Shown in pieces: positions 8,890-17,370 of a DNA stretch of 64,000 nt. The notes below the pieces were generated by a model that was given only the letters and a program-made list of their open reading frames with translations, did no database searches and was not told where the DNA came from. The position numbers were made by a program, and so were the translations under genes. The stretch's first letter is position 1; the number at the start of each line of letters is the position of its first letter. Origin of the DNA: Ascidiaceihabitans sp023955215 (GTDB lineage Bacteria; Pseudomonadota; Alphaproteobacteria; Rhodobacterales; Rhodobacteraceae); the NCBI GenBank assembly GCA_943788345.1, contig CALSPX010000001.1, forward strand, positions 124,001 through 188,000. The letters run 5' to 3'.

Positions 8890-10119
8890 ATGACGGAGAA
8901 AACTATTCTGGTGATCGGGACCTATGACACCAAAGATGATGAGCTGGGGTTCCTTGCTGGCGTCATAAAGGACCAAGGCGGGCAGGTCGCAACGATGGAT
9001 GTCTCTGTATTGGGAGATCCATCTGCACCAACAGATTATTCTAAACACGTCGTCGCAAAAGAGGGCGGCAGTTCTATCGATGCTGCAATCGCATCAGGTG
9101 ATGAAAATCACGCAATGCAAATCATGGCCAAAGGTGCATCGCTGTTGACAGCACGCCTGTTCGCCGAAGGTCGCTTTGATGGAATAATCGTATTGGGCGG
9201 CACTATGGGTACCGATTTGGCCCTTGATGTCTGTTCAGCGCTGCCGCTGGGTGTGCCTAAGTACATCGTGTCGACGGTATCGTTCTCACCGCTTATCCCA
9301 GCCGAACGTTTGGCCGCAGACACGCAGATGATCTTGTGGGCGGGTGGCCTATATGGCCTTAATTCCGTCTGCAAAGCGTCCCTTAGCCAAGCAGCGGGCG
9401 CGGTATTGGGGGCTGCACGCGCGGTGCAGATGCCAGACCCCGATAAGCCCTTGATTGGGATGATGTCGCTGGGCACCTCGGCTTTGAAGTATGTAATTCC
9501 GTTGAAGCCAGCGCTTGAGGCGCGCGGATACGAAGTTGCAGTATTCCATGCCACAGGCATGGGCGGACGCGCGTTTGAAAGCCTCGCAGGGCAGGGTGCG
9601 TTTGCTTGCGTGTTTGATTTTTGCACACAAGAGTTAGGCAACCATATCCATGGTTCAAATATCTCTGCAGGGGCCGATCGTTTGACCAATGCAGGTCATA
9701 AGGGGACGCCGCAGATCGTGGCACCTGGGTGTTATGATCTGGTTGATGTTGTTGGGTGGCAACCATTGCCGGACAAATGGTCCGGTCATATGAAACACGA
9801 ACACAATCGTTTGCTGACCTCAATCGTGTTGAACGGCGAAGAACGCAAACTGGTTGCCCGCGCACACAGCGAGCAGCTTGCCACGGCAAAAGGTCCAGTT
9901 GCGATGTTGCTGCCCGAACATGGGCTTGGGGAATGGGACCGTGAGGGTGCAGACCTACACAATCAAGCAGGGCTCGAAGCGTTTTTACAGGAACTTGAGG
10001 ATACGCTACCAAGCAATGTCGTCGCACATCGCGTTAACTGTCACATCAATGATGCCGCGTTTGCAGACAAGGCGTTGGAAATATTTGATGACTGGCGAGC
10101 AAGGGGCTTAGTCGTGTGA
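8890..10119 (+). CDS. Tm-1-like ATP-binding domain protein (UPF0261 family)
   Basis: A 409-residue protein recognised from its start TEKTILVIGTYDTKDDEL and the segments LGGTMGTDLALD, MMSLGTSALKY and HATGMGGRAFE. These define the UPF0261/Tm-1-like family, related to the nucleotide-binding part of the tomato Tm-1 resistance protein. In bacteria the gene usually sits in catabolic clusters, often with a TIM-barrel partner that is absent here. GGGGGCGGGG precedes the ATG at 8890. The last 12 bases overlap the 3' end of hpaR on the other strand. The biochemical role is unknown. Confidence 0.85.
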   Translation: MTEKTILVIGTYDTKDDELGFLAGVIKDQGGQVATMDVSVLGDPSAPTDYSKHVVAKEGGSSIDAAIASGDENHAMQIMAKGASLLTARLFAEGRFDGIIVLGGTMGTDLALDVCSALPLGVPKYIVSTVSFSPLIPAERLAADTQMILWAGGLYGLNSVCKASLSQAAGAVLGAARAVQMPDPDKPLIGMMSLGTSALKYVIPLKPALEARGYEVAVFHATGMGGRAFESLAGQGAFACVFDFCTQELGNHIHGSNISAGADRLTNAGHKGTPQIVAPGCYDLVDVVGWQPLPDKWSGHMKHEHNRLLTSIVLNGEERKLVARAHSEQLATAKGPVAMLLPEHGLGEWDREGADLHNQAGLEAFLQELEDTLPSNVVAHRVNCHINDAAFADKALEIFDDWRARGLVV

Positions 10120-10545
10120 CCCGGGATCAAGGAGGGCCAGGAGATCAAGAAGGGTTTCATAATTTTCAGACCCCAGTCTTGTCTTGAAATCAGCGACGAT
10201 CTGCGTGGTTTGTCCGGTGCGATCATCAATGATCTTTTGCCCCTTGGCCGTAATCTCGATCAACTGGCGGCGGCGGTCAACTTCGTCGCGCGTTTGGGTA
10301 AGCAATCCTTTGTCGCGCATGGTCGCAGCAATCCGTGTCAGGCTTGGAAACAACAGGCTGGACCTGTCGGCCAAAGTCGTCGTGTCCAAAGTTCCAAATT
10401 CAGAAAGCACTCGCAAAACGCGCCATTGCTGTTCTGTAATGTCGGTTTCGGACAGCATGTCACGGATCGGTGACATCACGCCTTCGCGGGCGCGTATCAA
10501 TGCGATGGGAAGGGAGCGTGACGTTGATGGAAGTTTGGGTGACAT
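10108..10545 (-). CDS. hpaR: HpaR-like MarR-family repressor of homoprotocatechuate genes
   Basis: A 145-residue MarR protein. The start SLPIALIRAREGVMSPIRD, then TEQQWRVLRVLSE, and the recognition region SSLLFPSLTRIAATMRDKGLL followed by a DRR wing, match HpaR of the homoprotocatechuate pathway. HpaR represses the hpa meta-cleavage operon until the aromatic substrate binds. It is divergent from hpaF across about 108 bases holding a TTAACATGTTAA palindrome. The ATG at 10545 fits the family start; the longer frame to 10587 does not. Confidence 0.82.
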   Translation of the reverse strand: MSPKLPSTSRSLPIALIRAREGVMSPIRDMLSETDITEQQWRVLRVLSEFGTLDTTTLADRSSLLFPSLTRIAATMRDKGLLTQTRDEVDRRRQLIEITAKGQKIIDDRTGQTTQIVADFKTRLGSENYETLLDLLALLDPGSHD

Positions 10546-10594
10546 TGAGAACTCGATCGTGGCTCGGAATATACCCTGTGCTGCCAAGTTGGGC

Positions 10595-10644
10595 TTGACA
10601 ATGCAAGGCTCAATTATTTAATTTCACAATTATTAACATGTTAA
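10595..10644 (+). promoter_or_regulatory. candidate hpaF promoter with palindromic operator
   Basis: TTGACA (10595-10600), 16 bases, then TTTAAT (10617-10622) form a plausible sigma-70 promoter. CAATTATT occurs twice (10611-10618 and 10626-10633), and the perfect palindrome TTAACATGTTAA covers 10633-10644, running into the AAGGAA ribosome site of hpaF. HpaR is the obvious candidate binder. Assignment is by position only. Confidence 0.5.
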
Positions 10645-10653
10645 GGAAATGCT

Positions 10654-11043
10654 GTGCCGCACTTTCAAATTGAATATTCTGCCAACCTTGAGACCGTCAT
10701 CGACATGGGCGCGTTGTGCGAGGCGATCCGCGCCAAGGCGGCAACGATTGATACATTTCCGATGGCTGGTATTCGGGTGCGTGCAACCCGCGTTGATTTT
10801 GTCGCTATGGCGGATGGCGATCCAAAGCATGGGTTTATTGATCTGTCTGTTCGTTTGCGCGAAGGGCGTCCCGATGGCGTGAAACGCGATGCGATTGATC
10901 AGATTTTTGCGGCGCTCAAAGAGTTTATGACACCTGCGATGGCATCACATTCCATCGCCCTCTCTGCAGAAATGCGCGACATCAATGCAGAGCTATCCCC
11001 GAAATTCGGCACTATCCGCGACCATCTGGAGAACAACGTATGA
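10654..11043 (+). CDS. hpaF: 5-carboxymethyl-2-hydroxymuconate delta-isomerase
   Basis: A 129-residue protein of the CHMI family (tautomerase fold). The N-terminal proline after the initiator (PHFQIEYS) is the catalytic base in this family. The segments VRLREGRPDGVKRDAIDQIF and SIALSAEMRDINAEL match HpaF/HpcD. It isomerises 5-carboxymethyl-2-hydroxymuconate in homoprotocatechuate (3,4-dihydroxyphenylacetate) degradation. The start codon is GTG at 10654, with AAGGAA upstream. Its TGA overlaps the hpaE ATG by 4 bases. Confidence 0.9.
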   Translation: MPHFQIEYSANLETVIDMGALCEAIRAKAATIDTFPMAGIRVRATRVDFVAMADGDPKHGFIDLSVRLREGRPDGVKRDAIDQIFAALKEFMTPAMASHSIALSAEMRDINAELSPKFGTIRDHLENNV

Positions 11044-12551
11044 CTGCGCTCGAAAACAACATTACCAAACTGAATGGCTACCTTGAACGGTTCCGTGACA
11101 CGGGCATCCGAAATCGGATTGCTGGCAAGGATGTGGATGGCAGTGAGGGCGTTTTCCAAACTACGTCCCCAGTTGATAAGTCGTTGATTTGCGATGTTGC
11201 ACATGGCGCTGCGGCCGATATCGATGCTGCCGCGAATGCGGCCTCTGATGCTTTTGCTATGTGGCGTGATATGCCAGCGCTTGAGCGCAAAAAAATCTTG
11301 ATCCGTATCGCTGAAGGCATCGAAGCCCGCGCAGAAGAGATTGCCCTGTGTGAATGCTGGGACACGGGCCAGACGATCAAGTTTATGTCCAAAGCGGCAT
11401 TGCGCGGTGCAGAAAACTTCCGATATTTTGCGGACCAAGTTGTACAGGCACGCGATGGTCAGCACCTGCAATCGCCAACGCTGATGAACATCACAACGCG
11501 TAAACCCATTGGTCCAGTCGGTGTCATCACCCCGTGGAATACGCCGTTTATGCTGTCGACTTGGAAGATCGCACCAGCCTTGGCTGCGGGTTGTACCGTT
11601 GTCCATAAACCCGCAGAGGCGTCTCCATTGACTGCGCGTCTATTGGTCGAAATTGCGGAAGAGGCTGGATTGCCAGCGGGTGTTCTGAACACAGTGAATG
11701 GGTTTGGCGAGGGTGCCGGTAAGGCGCTATGTGAGCACCCTAAAATCAAAGCAATTGCTTTTGTGGGTGAAAGCAGCACGGGCAGTCTGATCACCAAACA
11801 AGGGGCTGATACGCACAAACGCAACCACCTTGAACTTGGGGGCAAGAACCCTGTGATTGTGTTTGATGATGCCGATCTGGACCGCGCTTTGGATGCGGCA
11901 ATCTTTATGATCTATTCGATCAATGGGGAGCGTTGCACATCATCTTCACGTCTATTGATTCAAGATACAGTTCGCGCGGAATTTGAGGCCAAACTGGTCG
12001 CACGGGTCAACAATATCAAAGTGGGACACCCGCTTGATCCAGCGACTGAGATTGGTCCGCTTGTCACGCAGGAACACTATGACAAAGTCACCAGCTATTT
12101 TGATATCGCCAAAGAAGACGGTGCGACCGTTGCTGCAGGTGGGGTAAAGGTGGGAGATGAAGGATATTTTGTCCGTCCAACCCTGTTTACCAATGCCAAC
12201 AACAAGATGCGCATCGCACAAGAAGAGATTTTTGGTCCTGTGCTGACGTCTATTCCATTCTCAACCGAGGAAGAGGCGCTGAGCATGGCGAACGACACAG
12301 ACTATGGCCTGACGGGTTATGTCTGGACCAACGATCTCACCCGCGCGTTACGATTCACCCAAGCGCTTGAAGCAGGCATGATCTGGGTCAATTCCGAGAA
12401 CGTCCGCCATTTGCCAACGCCATTTGGTGGCGTCAAAGCCAGCGGCATTGGCCGTGATGGGGGCGATTGGTCATTTGAATTTTACATGGAGCAAAAGCAC
12501 ATCGGCTTTGCCACAGGACAACACAAAATCACCAAATTGGGAGCACTCTGA
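11040..12551 (+). CDS. hpaE: 5-carboxymethyl-2-hydroxymuconate semialdehyde dehydrogenase
   Basis: A 503-residue aldehyde dehydrogenase with catalytic residues N167 (TPWNTPF), E265 (LELGGKNP) and C299 (INGERCTSSSR). The INGERCTSSSRLL stretch is characteristic of HpaE, which oxidises the ring-cleavage semialdehyde to 5-carboxymethyl-2-hydroxymuconate with NAD. It lies between hpaF (4-base overlap) and hpaD (1-base overlap), which supports the assignment over other aldehyde dehydrogenases. Confidence 0.93.
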   Translation: MTALENNITKLNGYLERFRDTGIRNRIAGKDVDGSEGVFQTTSPVDKSLICDVAHGAAADIDAAANAASDAFAMWRDMPALERKKILIRIAEGIEARAEEIALCECWDTGQTIKFMSKAALRGAENFRYFADQVVQARDGQHLQSPTLMNITTRKPIGPVGVITPWNTPFMLSTWKIAPALAAGCTVVHKPAEASPLTARLLVEIAEEAGLPAGVLNTVNGFGEGAGKALCEHPKIKAIAFVGESSTGSLITKQGADTHKRNHLELGGKNPVIVFDDADLDRALDAAIFMIYSINGERCTSSSRLLIQDTVRAEFEAKLVARVNNIKVGHPLDPATEIGPLVTQEHYDKVTSYFDIAKEDGATVAAGGVKVGDEGYFVRPTLFTNANNKMRIAQEEIFGPVLTSIPFSTEEEALSMANDTDYGLTGYVWTNDLTRALRFTQALEAGMIWVNSENVRHLPTPFGGVKASGIGRDGGDWSFEFYMEQKHIGFATGQHKITKLGAL

Positions 12552-13534
12552 TGCCCGTACCTGCACCAAACCTGTACCCTGACTTTAATACCATCCGCCT
12601 GAGCCATGTGTGTTTGAACGTGAAAGATCTGGCGGCGTCTAAGACGTTTTACACAGAAATTGTTGGCCTTCAGATAACGGATGAATCCGACAGCCACATC
12701 TATTTACGTGCAATGGAAGAACGCGGTCACCACTGTATCATTCTTCAAAAGTCCGACCAACCGGGCACCGTCGAAGTCATGGGCTTTAAAACGTTTGATG
12801 AAGCGGATTTGGATAAGGCCGAAACGTACTTCAAGGGGAAAGGCCGCCCAACATCTTGGGTGGATCGCCCATATCAAGGCAAAACACTTCTGACATCTGA
12901 CAACATGGGCATTCCGCTGGAGTTCTACCATAAAATGGATCGCCTAGACCCCATCCATCAGAAATACGCGCTGTATCGCGGAGTTAAACCTCTTCGGATC
13001 GACCACTTTAACTGCTTCAGTCATGATGTGGATGCATCTGTCGAATTTTATAGCGATTTCGGCTTTCGCGTAACGGAATACACCGAAGATGATGAGAGCA
13101 AGAAACTTTGGGCGGCATGGATGCACCGCAAAGGCGGCGTGCACGATATGGCGTTCACCAACGGCACTGGTCCACGCATGCACCACGTTGCGTTCTGGGT
13201 TCCGACACCGTTGAATATCATTGATCTGCTCGATCTGATGGCGACAACGGGATATGTCGATAACATCGAACGGGGTCCGGGGCGTCACGGTATTTCGAAC
13301 GCCTTCTTCCTGTATATCCTAGACCCAGACGGTCATCGGATTGAAATCTATTGCTCAGATTATCAAACTGTTGATCCTGACCACGAGCCGATCAAATGGG
13401 ATTTGCAAGACCCACAGCGCCAGACCCTTTGGGGGGCAGCAGCACCTGAAAGCTGGTTCAAACATGGAACCAAATTTGTCGGCGTAGACACGCAAGATTC
13501 TGGGATCAAAGCCAGCCCAATCATTGCGCCATAA
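12551..13534 (+). CDS. hpaD: 3,4-dihydroxyphenylacetate 2,3-dioxygenase (type I extradiol)
   Basis: A 327-residue vicinal-oxygen-chelate protein with two glyoxalase-like halves. Aligned from memory with Brevibacterium homoprotocatechuate 2,3-dioxygenase, the iron ligands fall at H152 (IDHFN), H212 (PRMHHVAF) and E265 (HRIEIY). The catalytic-pocket histidine is H198 (GGVHDMAF). Conserved IERGPGRHG.SNAF and LYILDPDGHR segments agree. This is the type I (VOC) enzyme, not the LigB-type HpaD of E. coli. It opens the ring of homoprotocatechuate and overlaps the hpaE stop by one base (TGATG). Confidence 0.93.
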   Translation: MPVPAPNLYPDFNTIRLSHVCLNVKDLAASKTFYTEIVGLQITDESDSHIYLRAMEERGHHCIILQKSDQPGTVEVMGFKTFDEADLDKAETYFKGKGRPTSWVDRPYQGKTLLTSDNMGIPLEFYHKMDRLDPIHQKYALYRGVKPLRIDHFNCFSHDVDASVEFYSDFGFRVTEYTEDDESKKLWAAWMHRKGGVHDMAFTNGTGPRMHHVAFWVPTPLNIIDLLDLMATTGYVDNIERGPGRHGISNAFFLYILDPDGHRIEIYCSDYQTVDPDHEPIKWDLQDPQRQTLWGAAAPESWFKHGTKFVGVDTQDSGIKASPIIAP

Positions 13535-13577
13535 TCACGGCGTGCGTTAAAAAGCAGACTATAAGGGAATAAACTTA

Positions 13578-14432
13578 ATGAAATACGCAACATACTCGAC
13601 AAACGGTGAGACGTTTTATGGGGCCGTCACGGACGATGGTATGATCCCATTAAACGCCGATTTCCCACAATGGCCAACGCTTTTTGACGTTGTTCAAGCG
13701 GATGGTTTGGATGCGTTGGGACAGGCCGCAACGGGTAAATCTGCAACCCATACGGATTTCGAGTTTGAGATGGTTCTGCCCAATGCGCGGCGTATTCTAT
13801 GTGTTGGTGTCAATTTCCCTGACCGCAATGCAGAATATAAAGATGGATCGGAGCAGCCGAAATATATGTCACTGTTCCCACGTTTTGCCAGTGGGTTCAC
13901 GGGCCACAATCGCCCGCTGATCCGCCCACCAGAAAACGAAACCTTGGACTATGAGGGGGAAGTTGCGATTGTGATTGGAAAAACCGGCCGTCGCATTTCA
14001 CAAGCCGATGCCTATGACCACATCGCGGCAATTACCTTGTGCAACGAAGGAACAATCCGTGACTGGGTGCGCCATGCCAAATTTAACGTCACCCAAGGCA
14101 AGAACTGGGACAATTCAGGCTCTATTGGCCCGTGGTTGGTCCCGTTCAAGGACGCCAGCCAACTCGATGATGCGCGCATCATTACGCGTGTGAACGGCGA
14201 AGTGCGCCAAGACGATTTATTGTCGCGCATGATGCATCCGATCCGGCGCGAGATTGAGTATATTTCTACCTTCATGACGCTTCAGCCTGGTGACATCATC
14301 GTCACAGGCACACCTACGGGGTCTGGTGCCCGTCTGGATCCGCCACAATACCTCAAGCCCGGTGATGTAGTTGAGATTGAAGTGAATGGTATCGGAACGC
14401 TACGCAACACCGTTGCTGATGAAGCCGTATGA
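13578..14432 (+). CDS. hpaG: fumarylacetoacetate hydrolase-family isomerase/decarboxylase (HpaG-like)
   Basis: A 284-residue FAH-superfamily enzyme. The core segments LCVGVNFPDRNAEYK, LDYEGEVAIVIGKTGR, GKNWDNSGSIGPWLVP and GDIIVTGTPTGSGA carry the metal-binding acidic residues. E. coli HpaG is a fused two-domain protein of over 400 residues. This one has a single catalytic domain and may do the decarboxylation, the isomerisation or both. It lies 43 bases after hpaD and overlaps the hpaH start by 4 bases. A general acylpyruvate hydrolase is the alternative. Confidence 0.85.
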   Translation: MKYATYSTNGETFYGAVTDDGMIPLNADFPQWPTLFDVVQADGLDALGQAATGKSATHTDFEFEMVLPNARRILCVGVNFPDRNAEYKDGSEQPKYMSLFPRFASGFTGHNRPLIRPPENETLDYEGEVAIVIGKTGRRISQADAYDHIAAITLCNEGTIRDWVRHAKFNVTQGKNWDNSGSIGPWLVPFKDASQLDDARIITRVNGEVRQDDLLSRMMHPIRREIEYISTFMTLQPGDIIVTGTPTGSGARLDPPQYLKPGDVVEIEVNGIGTLRNTVADEAV

Positions 14433-15230
14433 CACCGCAAGACCACACCCGTGCTGCCGCCAATCTGCTAGAGGCCGAACGCACAGGCGTACAGATCGGC
14501 CTGCTCACGCGTGATCACCCAGACATGGGGATGGATGACGCCTATGCGATCCAGAATGCGATTTATCGCGCCAAGTTGGAGACAAGACCGTCGCGTGGTG
14601 GGTTGGAAGATAGGTCTGACATCCAAAGCGATGCAATATGCATTGAACATCGACATTCCCGACAGTGGGATACTGTTTGATGACATGGTGTTCGAAACTG
14701 GGGCCACTGTGCCTCAGGGCCGGTTCATTCAGCCGCGGATTGAGGCCGAGATTGCTTTTGTGCTCAAGGCTCCGTTGGGGGGGGATGACGTGACCCGCGA
14801 GGATGTTTTGGCCGCGACGGATTACGTGGTGCCATCCATCGAAATCTTGGACACGCGGATTATTCGTGTCGATCCCGATACGGGTAAAACCCGCAAGGTC
14901 TTTGACACAATTAGCGATAATGCTGCAAATGCCGGAATCGTGCTTGGGGCGCAACGCCATGCGGTGGATGCATTTGATCTGCGTTGGGTTGGAGCGATTA
15001 CATCGCGAAACAATGAGGTCGAAGAGACCGGCTTGGGGGCAGGCGTGCTAAATGACCCTGTTGAAAGCGTTGTTTGGTTGGCCCGTCGCATGGCGCACTA
15101 TGGTCAAAGCATCGAGCCGGGCCATGTCATCCTGTCGGGCAGCTTTATTCGCCCAGTTGAATGTCCGTCTGGGTCTGACATCACAGCTGATTTTGGTGAT
15201 TTCGGTCGCGTAGATATTTCATTCGCTTAG
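14429..15230 (+). pseudogene. hpaH: 2-oxo-hept-4-ene-1,7-dioate hydratase, frameshifted
   Basis: The first frame gives an HpaH-like N-terminus (EAERTGVQIGLLTRDHPDMG, DDAYAIQ) up to KLET at 14584. The rest (DRRVVGWKIGLTSKAMQ through RVDISFA) continues in another frame from 14586 to 15230. Skipping one base near 14585 (an extra A in GACAAGACC) restores a 266-residue protein of the normal HpaH length. The downstream part keeps family motifs such as PRIEAEIAFVL and KVFDTISDNAANAGIVLG. Reading as sequenced, only an 83-residue peptide is made. Either a recent one-base insertion or a sequencing/assembly error. Confidence 0.85.
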
Positions 15231-15279
15231 GGGAACTAATGTACTAGCCCTCAACCATTCTTTGAAGTCTTCCTTTAAA

Positions 15280-15640
15280 GGAACTGTTGCGTCAATTTCG
15301 TTTGGTCATAATTTAAACCATTCGCTCCCAATTATGCTGCGGCTTTGATTACTTTTTCACGAAACCTATTTTCCCGTCAAACCCGGGTTGAGGGTTTTGA
15401 GTATATTGATTTTTGATTGTACCGATGGCCTCAATACCATGAAGGTTGGCTTTAGCGGTTCGTACTGACCGGAATCTTCTTCGATATCCAAATAATCTCT
15501 TTGAAGCTAACGCCACCTACCAACCACTCGACGATTGGTTTCGTCCACACGCCAATCACTGTGAGGATTGGCCCGTTGGTCGATGCGGCACCGAATTGCC
15601 AAGGACTGATACTGATCAAGGATGATGGCATGGCGTGAAC
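15280..15640 (-). mobile_element. decayed IS6-family transposase remnant
   Basis: On the reverse strand, DWRVDETNRRVVGRWR (about 15560-15511) matches the first catalytic-Asp motif of IS6/IS26-type transposases (WRVDETY.KV.G.W). Only about 20 bases later, after a stop and frameshift, RRFRSVRTAKANLHGIEAI (about 15489-15407) matches the conserved C-terminus. The roughly 100 residues that normally separate them are gone. GGAACTGTTGC at 15280-15290 resembles an IS6 terminal repeat (GGCACTGTTGC). No matching right end was found. It is an inactive relic downstream of hpaH. Confidence 0.55.
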
Positions 15641-15974
15641 CAAACAATACGCAGCTCCACGCGTCAGCGCATGGAAAAATGAGGCAGGTCTTACGAAAGA
15701 ACAACTGTGCTAAAGCTTACACCTGCACCATTGCAGAGGGACAGCTGTTGCTAGACTGCTTGAGGCGGGGGCCACGCATTTCAGCTTGTCGGCATTTTTG
15801 GATGAGATCCGCGATACGCGTACAAGGCGGTTAAAGTGTATGTTGTGGATGGGGGGACAAAACTGACAAGATTCTGGAGCTCTGGGCAAGAGCAGTTAAG
15901 AGCGCCCGTGAAACGTAATTGTGAAATGCGGATATGTAAGCCGAGTGAAATCTGTCTAAGTATTCGAAAGTAAA
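15641..15974. other. non-coding stretch between IS relic and island
   Basis: No reading frame here looks like a real gene and no RNA is recognised. Short broken frames and an abrupt shift to AT-rich sequence at 15975 suggest degraded chromosomal or insertion-sequence debris abutting the island. Confidence 0.4.
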
Positions 15975-16016
15975 TGGAGGCGAGTACGAGAATCGAACTC
16001 GTGTACACGGATTTGC
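15975..16016. repeat. left attachment repeat (displaced 3' half of tRNA-Cys)
   Basis: Identical over 42 bases to 19281-19322. Identity ends at 16017 (G against A in the intact tRNA) and before 15975. The copy covers the tRNA 3' half only, so it cannot be a functional tRNA gene. Confidence 0.85.
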
Positions 16017-16075
16017 GATTGGACTACATTTATATTTTCATATATTAATCAATGTATTATATGGAGTCAAATAGA

Positions 16076-16096
16076 TGTGTATGAAAGTGTGTATGA
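16076..16096. repeat. paired TGTGTATGA direct repeats near left island end
   Basis: TGTGTATGA at 16076-16084 and again at 16088-16096, 12 bases apart, about 60 bases inside the left attachment repeat. The same pair in the same orientation occurs near the right end. Candidate arm-type binding sites for an integrase. Confidence 0.5.
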
Positions 16097-16296
16097 AGTA
16101 TTTTCTATTAACGCTGTATTATTTGTTGCCATATTTGGTGCAAACATTAAAAATTTTTATGTTAGCTAACCTTCACTACACTTTTATCAAAGTGAGGCTA
16201 AGCCTCTCCAGTAATTTTTAATGGCTGAATTAGAGAAGTCATACGGTTTCAAAATTTTAAAATATAAATTAGGCTGATGAGGGCACCTAAGAGTGA

Positions 16297-16602
16297 ATGG
16301 AAGTTATGATAAGCAGTTTTGAAACGATCCTTGCTCTTAAAAAGCTTATGCTTCTTATGGAAGTAGACCTCGGCATAGACGCTCTAAGTGACGATGCAAA
16401 AACTTTATTGGTAGCTATCTCTGATGTGCAAAATTCGGATGGTAGTTTTATAAGCTATGCTGCTCGCAATCATGTACTTACTAATCAGATGCCTCATGCT
16501 TCATACCATCGTGCGCTCAAGGCACTTATTGATAATAAGTTCATCAAATTACACCCTGAGAACAAAAAGTCTCATTATGTTTTAATTGCGAAAAATTCGT
16601 AA
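16297..16602 (+). CDS. small winged-helix-like protein of unknown function
   Basis: A 101-residue protein I do not recognise. The middle and end (DAKTLLVAI, HASYHRALKALIDNKFIKLH, then KKSHYVLIAK) have the look of a winged helix: a recognition helix followed by a charged beta wing. A regulatory or DNA-binding role is therefore possible. The ATG at 16297 is used; a second in-frame ATG at 16306 is an alternative, and neither has a strong ribosome site. Its last 21 bases overlap the 3' end of the convergent membrane-protein gene. AT-rich composition and island location suggest acquisition by transfer. Confidence 0.6.
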   Translation: MEVMISSFETILALKKLMLLMEVDLGIDALSDDAKTLLVAISDVQNSDGSFISYAARNHVLTNQMPHASYHRALKALIDNKFIKLHPENKKSHYVLIAKNS

Positions 16603-17163
16603 TGCTCTGAATATCAGCATCAAAACAACAAAACACACAAACGTCCCCAAAGTGTCTCCAATCAGAAACGCTAGCATAGTTGGCAGACTGTTCTCTGGTA
16701 AAATATCTCCCGCAAAAATAATATTATGTCCGAGAGAATTTATTATGGAGGACGCAAAGGCGATGACAAATAAGTTTCTCCAAGTGGATGTCGAAACTGA
16801 ATTTGCTTTTTGATAGAAATTTGCGCCACACAATCTGAGTGCTTCGAACGTAAGCCAAGCTACCGTGCTTACGAGAACCCAAGCGTAGAACGATTTTATA
16901 GTAAAATCTGCTCCAGGCGTGAGTACCAAGTGCATTATACAGTTGGCGATGAACAAATAAACAATTGACCATTTTTCAAATAGCCATGCTGCTAGTACTC
17001 TTACGCCGTGTAGTGGGAATATAAGTGCAGCAAATGTAGTAATTGCGGGAAAATATGTTTGTTGTGCTGGTACAATGACTGATTTCACTAAAATCATTGA
17101 AATTATGTACGCAAGCGATACCAATAAAATGTTGATTAGGTGCTGGTTGATGTTTTTTTGCAT
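16582..17163 (-). CDS. multi-pass membrane protein of unknown function (MASE1-like?)
   Basis: A 193-residue protein with about six hydrophobic helices: INILLVSLAYIISMILV, TYFPAITTFAALIFPLHGV, WSIVYLFIANCIMHLVL, FYAWVLVSTVAWLTFEAL, FVIAFASSIINSLGHNIIF, and PTMLAFLIGDTLGTFVCFVV. The FPLHGVRVLAAWLF and IGDTLGTF segments recall MASE1-type integral membrane sensor domains, but no output domain is attached. Function is unknown. It is on the island, convergent with the small winged-helix-like gene. Confidence 0.65.
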   Translation of the reverse strand: MQKNINQHLINILLVSLAYIISMILVKSVIVPAQQTYFPAITTFAALIFPLHGVRVLAAWLFEKWSIVYLFIANCIMHLVLTPGADFTIKSFYAWVLVSTVAWLTFEALRLCGANFYQKANSVSTSTWRNLFVIAFASSIINSLGHNIIFAGDILPENSLPTMLAFLIGDTLGTFVCFVVLMLIFRALRIFRN

Positions 17164-17370
17164 ACGTAGTTTCCAATGTTTTAGAAATTTTATATTAAAA
17201 TCAAGAATTTGACAATTATTCTTTTTCTACGAGCAGTATTAAAAGAGCTAATGCCAACAATGTTCACTTTGATACTTCAACACTGATACAGCCATCAATT
17301 GACTCTAACCTGTGTTTACGAGTTTATGTATCTAATTGATATATTTTTGCCTGTACTGATAGGACCTCAC

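Noticed and set aside
14511..15230. Independent HpaH gene starting inside the reading frame
   Set aside because: Its first 20-odd residues are unrelated to the family, while the true N-terminus is in the overlapping frame from 14429.
15975..16045. A second tRNA-Cys gene
   Set aside because: Only the 3' half matches; upstream of the anticodon loop the sequence diverges and no acceptor or D arm can form.
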